From contig JAINUG010000005.1 in assembly GCA_029706075.1 (NCBI GenBank), positions 4,639,001 to 4,703,000 of the forward strand: a stretch of DNA of 64,000 nucleotides, given 5' to 3'. Each line of letters begins with the position of its first letter. The first letter of the stretch is position 1. This DNA is from Aldrovandia affinis. Lineage: Eukaryota; Chordata; Actinopteri; Notacanthiformes; Halosauridae. A program made the position numbers and the translations under genes. This document shows, piece after piece, positions 43,501 to 55,500 of this stretch. The notes under the pieces are model-generated. The model saw only the letters and a program-made list of their open reading frames with translations, ran no database searches and had not been told where the DNA came from.

Positions 43501-46500
43501 AACCTGGTCATTCAGTATATTCAGGTAGTCAGCTGACCTCATTCTTTGGGCACATAACGTTGCTGAACCTAGACCTGACCAACTCCAGCAACCCCAGATC
43601 ATAACACTGCCTCCACAGGCTTGTACGGTAGGCACTAGGCATGATGGGTGCATCACTTCATCCATCTCTCTTCTTACCCTGATGCGCCCATCACTCTGGA
43701 ACAGGATAAATCTGGACTCATCAGACCACATGACCTTCTTCCATTGCTCCAGAGTCCAATCTTTATGCTCCCTAGCAAATTGAAGCCTTTTTTTCCAATT
43801 AGCCTCACTGACAAGTGGTTTTCTTAAGGCTACACAGCTGTTTAGTCCCAATCCCTTGAGTTCCCTTTGCATTGTGCATGTGGAAATGCTCTTACTTTCA
43901 CTATTAAACATAGCCGTGAGTTCTACTGTAGATTTTTTACGATATGATTTCACCAAACATTTAAGTGATCGCCGATCACGATCATTCTAGATTTTTTTCC
44001 GACCACATTTCTTCCTCGAAGATGATGGTTCATCACTATCCTTCCAGGTTTTAATAATGCGTTGGACAGTTCTTAACCCAATTTTAGTAGTTTCAGCAAT
44101 CTCCTTAGTTGTTTTCTTTGCTTGATGCAGGCCAATAATTTGACCCTTCTGAAACAGATTAACATCTTTTCCACGACCACAGGATATGTCTTCCGACATG
44201 GTTGTTTAAGAAATGAGAAGCTACTCACTGCATCAGTTAGGGTTAAATAACTTGTTGCCAGCTAAAACATATTAATCACTGCAGTAATTATCCAATGGAA
44301 GGCTCTTACCTATTTGCTTAGTTAAATCCAGGTGGTGACTTTTTTTTTGACCAGGCAGTGTATGTTCTCTTTAAAATTATGAGGCAGTTAAGGTAATAGC
44401 AATGTTGTGAATAATTCCACTTTTCATGTAGCCTATATTGTATCCTTCTTGTTTTAGGCACGCGAATGTGCATTTTACATTTTTACATTTTAAGCATTTA
44501 GCAGACGCTCTTATCCAGAGCGACTTAAAAGATGTGCATTAATACATGGTAGGAACAATCATAGATCGCGCAAGAGATCGCAGTGCAATATACAGCGATA
44601 GACATCATTGCAGGAAGCTGCGTACCATACCTGTAACACTGGGAAGGAAAAGGTTAGTAAAATTATTATTATTATTATTATTATTTTTGCGTATGCGTGC
44701 CCCCTCATTTTAATTGTAGCCTAAGATTTGCCTACAGTTAAGATTGGTGATATAGGCATACTTGAATTACTCATTTCGATATAACCGAAGAACATAATGT
44801 CAAAGAAAGAAATCTGGATTTTGGCAGCATTTCGTTTTATTCGCGGTCAATCCAAAAAATAGTGGAATGTAAACTTTGCAAGCGCGTTTTCCAAGGCAGG
44901 GTTTATCATTAATAAAATGAGGAGCAGCCTTTTGCCAAAAAATGTGGACAAGCTAGTGCTCCTGTGCCATTACATGAAACGACTGGGGAAGTAGGATGGT
45001 CTCCGACTCGAGTAAGTAATTTTCGATAGGCTATAGCCACTTTATGTTCAGCTTTAGGCTACAATTTAAGACATTAGGCTATGTGTGATCATTCGTTTGT
45101 TAGCCTATTTTTTTGCTAAAGATATTTTAAATCCCAATGAGACCAACCTAAATTAAATAAAACAGAGCCTACGCATTAGAATGTGTTATGGTTGTGATCA
45201 AATAAAAGCATCAGCCTATTATGTGGCCATACCGCAACTTCACAAGCGCAATGGCAGAATCTGCAAGGGCAGCATGAGCTCGGAATGGATAAAAATTTCT
45301 TTCAGGTAATCTTGAACTCCGGCTCCATAAAGTCATTAGCCTATTGTTACTCATTTGTGTCATTCACTTAAGAAAGTTATAAAACACGAGACAAGCGAAG
45401 TGTGCATATAGTTGTATTTATTAAAACAAATAGGGTGTGTCATATAGAAAAAACCTTTTCGACCAATCGAAAAAAAAAAAAAAAACTGTTGGTCGACCAA
45501 GATATGTTTTAGTCAGGGACAGCCCTAAATCCTACACTACACCACTTGAGCACTGCAACAGATGAGCCAGTGGTTGGCCATCTTTGCCTCCTACCACATT
45601 TACATTGACAGTTTAAGCATTTAGCAGACACGTTTATCCAGAGTGACTTTATTTAATGCAAGAATAATCAAAGCTAGAGCAAGAGATCAGTACAGCAACA
45701 ATACAATAGATGCCATCGGAGACAAATTCGCACACCTACAAAACAACTTTTAAAGAGTCTTCAAAGCTGTTCTGATCTATTAAACCATTCACTCTCTATT
45801 GAAAAATGTTCAAAATTCTCATTGAAATTTAGTAATGCGAGTCAAGTCATCTCAGATCATTCCCATCTTTCTCCAATCCCCAATGCAGGGTAAAGCTTGC
45901 CACATACCTTCTGCTTGTTGGTACCAGACTAGTGATCTGCTAAAATATAAACCCCACTTCTACACAGCAAGAGACAAAATAGCTTACCATATGAAGAATA
46001 GACTATCTACAGTTTAGCATGGCATTTTGAGTCTGTATTTATGCCTTTGAGTGATAAAGAACATTTTTAAAGATTGAGTAACAATTTGCAATTTGGTAAT
46101 TTAATTTGCAGGGAGAAGGAAAGGCAGAGCAATGAATTGTAAGCTTTGTATAAGGATTACAAAGCATACAGCGTAAAGTATGATTTATAAAAGTAAAGTT
46201 AGAGGAGGGATTTTTGGATAATAAACTATTTAAAATTAGCTTGTTTTACTCATTAACACAAATCATGGGCTATCCAATGCCAATTTTCATTAAATGTATT
46301 CATTCTATTTTATTTCCTTTAAATTAGCCATTACCAGTCTTAGTTAATGTAGTGTTTGAAAGTATGAAAAACAAACAATGTCTAAATTATACTGACCGCA
46401 TCATCGCATCATAAACTGAATACGCATCATCCAGTGACTGATTAACTGGGACAGTCATCATACAACAGCTGTTACACCTAAAGAGTGCAATACAGAGGAC

Positions 46501-49500
46501 AGCTTGTTTAAAATGTTGTTTAAAAAAAAGAAATAAAAATATGAAATCCATTTTTTATTTTTTTAAACACCTACAAAATTATTGCTGTTTAATTACTGTT
46601 CAAACATTTAAACTGTAAAAAAATTAACACTCCTACATCTAACATACAGCAAAATAAATAAAAGTATAAAATAATGTTGTAAAGTGTAGTATCTGGAAAA
46701 AAACTTATTATGCCAATTAAAACACTTCACTTTCCACATATTAAACACAGCCAAGCCAAATGCAAGCCTCTGAACATGTATATCTATCGTTTGGAGCCAA
46801 AAAATGTGAAGTGAAACTTAACATGGATGCAAGAAACATATCCTACAAATGCCTTTTGTAAAGCTTGCCACCCAGCGTTATCTATGAATGAATAGATATA
46901 GTATGGATGTGGTACTGAAAGCGCATTCTGATAGAAACTACCTGCTCGAGTGTAGCTGGGGTCAATGTATTCCAGTACAGCCACTGGAACCAAAAATCAT
47001 ATGCACTGCACAATAAACTACACAAATAAACAGTTTCCATACAAAATTGAAGGGTCGGGTGCGAGGGGAGGGGGGAGAAAGGATTACTAATTAGGTGCAA
47101 ATATTATGTACATAATTGTAGCAAACTGTGTGTTGCTGTAATTTGTTTCAGTAACTCATCAGTGTAACACACAGACCACACATTATATTCTGGTACAAAA
47201 TGAAGTTTAATAGTTCAGTTTGTGGTTAAGGCACTGCCACACTGGTTCTCTTACACAAACGCCCTAAGAGGTTGAAAGTGTACATAAAGGATTGGAGATT
47301 AAAGTCTAAAATACATGAGGTATAAAAAATGTGGCTGTTGAGCATGCCCTAAATTACAATGAAAAGAGGATGTGGTTCCATATGACATTTATTACATTTA
47401 TGGTAGCTACACTTGTTTAAACATCTCTTATCTGGTAGTCTTCTTGTCGTATTTACAACACCAACATGATACAACCCAGTATCGGATGTTTTCAGAGCAG
47501 CGTTCATAGAGGCTGTTAGTTTCTGTAGAGTGGCTTCTGTCAGAATTTCTGTAGAAGCAGAGTTAAGAGAACTAGTCACAGAATCCCACATCCCTGTACT
47601 TTTCACCGTGCTTGTTTTGTAAGATATTATATTGTTTGGAGTGCTATTACTTATGGTCTTCTTGACTAGTCTCCATGGGCTGGTTCTGCTGGAATCTTGT
47701 GAGTAGGTGTAAATTGCCCATGCTGTTAAGTACTAAAATACAAGTTTTTAGTACAAGTTTCTGACGGGTAGACTGTTGAATCTGGACCAGTCCATTTGGT
47801 GGGTGCTGGACTTTAAAAGCCCAGGCTAGACTCTCTTAATCATGGCCCCAGGGTCCAGAGATAGGAGACAGGTGTTCACAGCAAACCTATAAACCCACAA
47901 TCGGCTCCATCACTCCAGCTCCGCCACTGTAGTGATTAACTTCTGCTCAGGGATTTCAATGGTAAACGATCAGATGAGAGCACCTTGAACCTGGCTGGCA
48001 TTGATTTTGTTCCCACATTAAAACCATCTTTGCTAGGTATGGCTTGGCAGGCACAACTGAATTCTTTTTTCTTTTTTCCAGAGATTATTTTCAAATATAG
48101 CCTTCAGCTACCACAATATCTCAGGGGTAGGTTTCCGGTTGGGTCACGGATTGGAAAAGTCTGCTCATGCAAGTTTAAAAAGGGCCAGTGTGAACAACCA
48201 GACAAACAGCGGAAGCTGTTTAACATTGCAGCAAAATGCATCTAAAAAACCCAGAGCTTTTTTTTCAAGCAAATGCATCTCTCTCTTCTGAAAGAACAGC
48301 CTGAGCTTCCCTGGAACACATCAGACTTTATGGAGAACTCAAGTAAACAGGAGTCTCATCCACGCTCTCAAGCCTTAATACAGAGTGTACTGATAGTGTA
48401 CTGTGTGTACTGTAATCGCTGTCAGAAAGGGATCTGCTGCACAAACAGCATGTGCTAAAGAGTATTATCAATTGCATTAAGGTGTAAATAAATCCTATTT
48501 TGGGGCTACATCAAGTGAGCAGTTATTTGTTCCTGATCTTACTGTTTAAAAACACACCTCAAGTAATTAGAAAATACAGGAATTTTACATTTGTAACAAA
48601 TTACATGTACAAAATCTCAGCAATAAGGCATTGGAGTTCCTCCCATTGATATTCATAATCTTCCTACATGCTGCATGGAACATGGCCACCACACCATATT
48701 ACCTGACATGTTTGATGTGAGGCATCCTAATAGGAGGCAACATTTTGAACCTCTTTGCAAAGTTTGAAGATTATACCGATCCGATTAAGAGAAATGGGTT
48801 TGTACTGCAATAATGTTTATTCCCCATATGCAAGATGGCTGCCGTGTCATGTTTGATGTGACCTATTGAAAGCGGGTGACATTTCAATAGGGTTTGTTAA
48901 AAGTCCCATATTAGCCGGCCTGTCCCGTATTTAATCCAATATGAGTGTGTCCAATATGAGACATCCTTGTGTCCTGTATTTTGTGGAGTGTTAAAAACCA
49001 AATATATGGTTACCGTGCAATGCAAATGTAATTAATTGAATAACAACCAGCATTAAATAGCATTAACTTAAGCCCCTGGTCAGCTATCACCAGCACACAT
49101 TACCAGTGAGATATGGAAGAACATGTTTTTTGAGGTCTGGCGAACACTGGGGGCAAGGCCACAATACCATAGAATATACATACAATTAATTCACAAATTT
49201 CATTTAGTCCATTATAGGTGACACATGTACAAATAATATAAAGGTACTGTAAAGTGTACTTTAGGAAAGTGGGGAAAACACTCATGTTGGGGGATGGCTA
49301 ACATTAGGGTGGCTGGCAAAGCGTAGGCCTAGGCTATGTGATAGCGATTATTGCTTAGCAATTTCAATACTTCACTACCAGTCTACGCACAATGTACAAA
49401 ACTCTGAGATGCGTGCTGAGGGAGCCTTGCCCTTTTGAGAAAAGGACAAAAAACATGTTTTTGAGCATGTTGTAAGCAAAACAATAACCAAGAAGGTGTG

Positions 49501-52500
49501 TGGCAAAGACAGCTCACAAGCATATGGACTAATGCTTTGTTATTTAAATATACTATAATATATTATAGTATACTGAAATAGTATAAGTACCCAAACAAAT
49601 TGAAACAAGTTCTCTGCCGATTAATTGTTTTCACCATTCACCGTGCATTTTGAAATTCTTTGAGAGAATGTCGATTTTTTAGTTATCGAATTTATAATAA
49701 AATTGTATTTTTAGGAGAGAAGTTTTTTTATTTACAAAATATCGGTCTATATATCGGCAATTGGTGGACTAGGATACATAAGAAATCGGTATTGCCATTT
49801 GGCCCAAAAATCAGGCATCGGTCAAGCTCTAATCGAAACCCCGCAAATTATATTGTAGGAGGCTTACGCTTCCAACCGAGGTATGGAAAACATTCAATTT
49901 TGTGTGGTGTGCGAACACTAGTGATGTGGCCGCCAAAGTGTACATGCGATCGCTTATTCCTTTATCATTTTTAAACTGCATTTGTTAAGGACTAATCACA
50001 AGTCCTGCCAAGTTTTCCCTGGGAGGCTTGTTTCTTCTTGTTTCGTCCATATTGGACATGACCGGAAGCTGAGCGTTCCCAAAAGTGATCCATGCATGAG
50101 TTCAGACCAAACCTGCCAAGCATGCCAAGTTTCATTCCAATCAAGCAATGTCGCAAGATGTATAACTCCACAACGTGAAAAAAAAACACTCTAGTGATAA
50201 CAACAATAGGCTTCTGCCCTTCAGGCTTGGGACCCTAACTAATAATATAATTATTTACTATCTTTTAGACTCAAAAACATTCACTGTTTAAAATGTACAT
50301 TAGGGGAGAAGATATCATACACAAAATTAGTTTTCATTGCAGGCAGCTGTGCTTTGTGCTTCTTTTCACTTTCATATAACTGAACAGACTAATAACATTT
50401 TTTTAGGGAGATTACAACCGTGGTAGATTTGTTCCTAAGAAAACCAATATTTGGTATTCCAACATATTCTTGGAACAGTTTGTAATATATGACATTGTAA
50501 CATAATTCCAATTCTGATGGAATAGGGACTATATTTAGATTTTTTAAGACAAGATTATATTTGTACTGTTGAATTGAAGGATTGAAAAGGAAGTCCTCAA
50601 GTGGGACTTGGTGAGAAGGCCTGTGGTAGGCGCCTTTGATGCTGCTCTACATATGTGCCTTGTTTTTGCCTCCAATGACCAGGAAATGGAGTTCAGATTT
50701 TGTAGGTCTACACTGATCCCACTTAAGTGTTTAAATGTACCCAACAGAGATAACTCTGGCACATAGAAAATTACTGACAGCTAACACCAAGCCACCCAGC
50801 TATTTCTTTCCCATTTTTTACATTGTGCTTCCTTTGATTGTCATGGTTGCTTGCTCTCCACAGATGGATCAAATAAACACTTGTGCTTTTGCCAAAGCTC
50901 AATAAGCTCCTCATCTTCCGCTTCTATCTGACATGTGCTTTTGTCTTGGTGCTTGTGTTGTTACCATTGCATCTTTCTCCTTACAGAGCTCTCCTGCTGC
51001 TTCTTGTGAAAGAGCTGCTGGAACATAGGGCTTTTTTTCATCAATGCAGCACAGTTTCACCACCCTTTAAATCCTCCTAATGGCTCTTCCTAGCCAATTC
51101 ACATTGGGAGTGTTACATTTTTACTGTTACATTTTTTTTGGGGGAAACATTTCTCATTTATCCTGAACACTGCAAACATTATTTGACACAAATTAACTTT
51201 TACTGAAACAAATTTACACATATTCGTAAACCTTCCTCTTGTTAATTTTTTTCCATTCCATTAAAAAAGGGGAGTGCACTCAATGGCAGTTCCATATACA
51301 GACTATATCCATAAGGTACAACAAAGTAACAATCATCCAGTGAGTCCACTTGGACAGTTAAACAGGATGTTCACTATAGTGGCAGGTTACACGAAACACT
51401 ATAGTTCACTAATCATCCAGTGAGTCCACTTGGACTCATTGGGTGATTAGTTTCACTACATCACAAAGGCATCCAGTCCATTTTAACTTTAAATAACTTT
51501 ATTAATTTCAGGAGGTTTGTGTGTCACTATTTGTTGAGTTTCTATTTTAAGAACTAAATGTTTGACATGGCAACATTTGTTATAGCCTACATTGTTAATA
51601 TTCAGATTTTAAATGATGCCTTCTGAAATGTGAGCATGACTTAATAGCATTTGTTTGCGGTGGACACTAGTTAGCCTACATACAGCAGCATATTCTGAAT
51701 TAGAGGGCACTGACGTACGTAGTTAGTAGTCATATTGTGCACAACATCACACTACTAGCGTTACTGCATATGGAATTTAAGAAATACATGTAAATTGTTA
51801 TGGTTTAAATGTTTAAAAGCAGATGTCCAAAGGTTTAACCATTTTTATGCATTTTAACATCTCTACTCTGTAAAGGTCACTCAATCTGCACAGCATGTGT
51901 GTAGCATTAGTCCAACAAAAAACAAGTCCATTATCCTGTGAAACTGCCATTTTTAATTGGTTGTTTGCAGTCCTTGTCAGAGAACTGCACGAAAATCAAC
52001 ACTGAACATAATTTTTGTGAAAAGAGAGTAATTTCCTCATAATCCAAGATCTGAACTGTTAAGCCAATGTATGATTTCATTGTGTACAATTTCAACAAGT
52101 ATCTTACCAAAAGAGAGATTTAACATGTAACCAGCCAATTATATTTTTAACTGATGAATACTACCTGGTTTGTACATACATTTCTAGTGTTTCATTCCTT
52201 TCAACAGCAAGTTAAAAAATGCAGTAAAAATGAAAAGAATTCATAGAAGCAATACAATATAATTGGAACACACGCAAAACCCCATGGAACTTGAACATAC
52301 ACATTCCAGTTCAGCTGCACTCTACAGGGCTACAGGGACTCCTGTGTCTGACACATACCATGTGTTTTGGGTTAACCAGTTAGCAAGTCTAAGCAGAGGA
52401 TTCTCTGCTATCAGATTGGCCACCTCGATTCCACACAAAGGGTTAAAGCTCAGCTATATTTTCCCAGCTTGCTTGAGGGTGATGCTGGTTTGCACACCCC

Positions 52501-55500
52501 ACAGGATGTGTGGCCAAGACCTCCACACATACCAAAAATTTCACCCAATTATTATTGTGTCCCACAAGCCAATGGTCTCCGTACAGAGAAGCATAAAAGA
52601 TGCCTTTTTCACCAATCCTCTCTTCAGTTGGGTTTCCTTGTTTTCTGTACTGAATCAGCACAATGTGGGATGGCAACTGAACAGTGCCAGGGTACTGGGA
52701 ATGGCAATTTTAGATAAGGCAGTCTCTGCAATGAGGTGCGTCTCTTACCCCCTCCCCCGCCTCCACTGCTCACCCCTTGGGGGTATCATACACTTGGACA
52801 AGCACTTATCTCTTGCCTGATGTCAATTTAGATAGCTAGCCTATTCAGTCCTGCCAATGACTCCCTGAGAAACAAGCTGAGATTTGCTTAAGGCTAGCTC
52901 TAAATCACTAAACGAACCACTAGTCTATGCCTATTACAGACTGGCATGCAAACTGGCCAAATTGACAATAGAAATGATGCAATGAACATATTACACTGAA
53001 AGACTCATACATTGACAGAACTGATTTGATCGATTTGATTTAACCCTGCCTGTGCACGCTGACAATCAGATTCTCTTAGAGACCGATGCATGAATTGACT
53101 GGCTGACCATGCAGACTGACCGTGGTAGTCATTGAAACAACAATACCCTCTACATTTCTCCTGCTCAGCTCCTAAACTCGGGTAACCTTCCTGCATCCCC
53201 TCCCTAGCTCAGCAATGTGAGTCTGAGAATGTGATCTCTGGGGGTTGTCTGCTCCTAAACATCTTCATTCAAGAAAAATAAATCAACACTACACAGGAAT
53301 GTGGAAAAAGGGGACAAGGGGAGGTTGAAACTCCTCTACCATACCCTTCCCCCACACAAATGTGAGGGGAGAGATAGTTGGGAAATGTTCAAATAATAAC
53401 AAGCAGAAGCACTCTATGGCTCCATTCCATTCAGCTTTTCTTTTCTTTTTTAAATTATCTATGGACCATGAGCCCCACCAACAATCTGACCAGGCCAGGA
53501 AACTTGTGACCACAATGTTGTACATTTGAACTCCAATAAGAAACGTTCTGTGGTACCCTTGAGCAAGGTACTCAAACTTGTCTCAGTAAATATTCAGAGC
53601 ACAAATTAATAGTAGTATTATGCTGACCTGGTTAAGCGTTGCAATTAAAGTAAGAAATCCAAGTAAAAATTAGCTAAATCCAAACAGAGAACTTTAGTCT
53701 ACCTCTGGGTTATTTAATGGCAAAGCAGACTGGCCTATCTAACCCCAGGCTACACTACAGCTGTGGCTGTAACATGAACTTTCTTCACCAATGCGCAAGA
53801 TTAAAGAAACATTTACCCCTTTGTGGAACAAAGCCTCAAAATGTATTCAATCTAGACGTCTGAGTCCATGAACAAAAAATAAACGGATTCATGGCTCAAC
53901 TATGCTAATAAATTAAATAAATAAATACTACTGTGTGGAGGCATGGCAACTTTTCTAGTACCCAGGGACATTCATGCCTTCATCCCCCCCAAACATTCAG
54001 TCATTAAAATGACACAGAAACCACTGTGACCCTTGTATTGTTATAAAACCCATCAAATGTAGCAGTTACTAACAAGCTACTGGCATAAAGCAGTGTTTAA
54101 CTTTGATTTTATCTTCTGTTTGGAATCAACAATCTTTCCCAAGGCAGTACAGAGATGGTCCATTCCAGTGACTAATGCAGATATTTAAACTGTCAGTAGC
54201 ATGCCATCATATGTTAAGGCAAAGAAAAAATTAAACCCATTGAGGAGAGAAGGGGGAGATATAGGTGGGTGGGGACAATGTTCACTATGGTATGTGCATT
54301 AACTGCTGTAAATAAACCACAACTAATGAGACAAAAGCTCAAAGTTCACTGTGGGATGTCGTGGGAGCTGCTCTGGGCATTAAATTATCAAGTTGAAAAA
54401 ACAGAAGCAGCCAACCTACTTTGTGTGAAATCTGGTCAAAACTATGCTCAGCAAGTCTGCTGTTCCCATATTTCAGATAAGGACAGCAATACCAACCCAA
54501 TCCAGCAACCATTTAGGACAGGAATTGACTATTGTATTGAAGGTCTAGTTTTCTGCTTCTTATAGCTCATTGTTTGTTTACCCTACTTCAATTCCTCCTA
54601 TTCAGACCTCGGTTGATGCAAACAATGCTATACAGATAGAAACAAGAACTTTTCTGGTTTGCTAAGAGTAATTTAACTGCAGATGGTAATCCAGTTTAAT
54701 TATAGTGAATTTAATTTTCTCTGAAAGGTTTTCTGCCAGGATTACAAGGCCATTGCAATAAATGACTTCTGACTATCTTAGTGGCATTGCATGCGAATTA
54801 ATCTCGATAATTAAAATTAGTCGCATTATACGCGCTTTGGTTAACACTGTATGCTATTTTTCGTTAGTATCACATCTTAATAAAACGTGTTTTTAATAAA
54901 AACAGCATTCAAGCATAGAACATATCGTTGAAGATAAACCCACTGTTTAGTAATGTTAATACACCAGCAGGAGGAAACTGTCTAGCTGAGAGCTGTAATT
55001 TGAAGTAACTTTCAATGGTGTGCTCTAAAAGCGCTGCGGTGGTTTGGCCAATCGTAGCGTTATTTACACTGAAACTTTTCAGCCAGCAAGTTAACGACTA
55101 CTTGATGCCAATTAGCTAGCTATATTAGTCTGCAGGAAGTGCAGATTAGTCCTTGGAAACTAACTAACTTTAGATAGTTAATTAACTGCGATTGAAAGCA
55201 CAATCACGTGTGCCATTGTTAGTAAATTATAAATCCCAGTTTAAGTATGGTTAGATATATTGATTGATATAAACTTTATAGCTAGCTAAATAGGTACACA
55301 ACACATCCACGTGTGCACTATTCGGTCAAACTGTCATAATTATCAAGTTACTGCTGCAATACATCTTCGAAAAATAACGGCTTTTGGTAACGTTAGGCAT
55401 TGAGCAAGCCAGCTAGCATAAGTTAACGTACATCGCCCCCGACTCAGACAAGTTGGATGATAAAACTGCAACGAAGAAATTCAACAGGTTTAGCAATCTA

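Larger units (their letters stand above)
42964..45527 (+). mobile_element. hAT element H1, copy 2 (both ends present, with two insertions)
   Basis: The left end TAGGGCTGAACCC and the right end, on the minus strand TAGGGCTGTCCCT, are inverted repeats. The flanks AACCCTAC (42956-42963) and AATCCTAC (45528-45535) are an 8-bp target duplication with one mismatch. Inside are a Tc1-like element (43120-44360), a short repeat (44478-44705) and the hAT C-terminal coding segment (44878-44994). Aligning it to copy 1 at 33790 shows the empty sites of both insertions. Confidence 0.85.
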
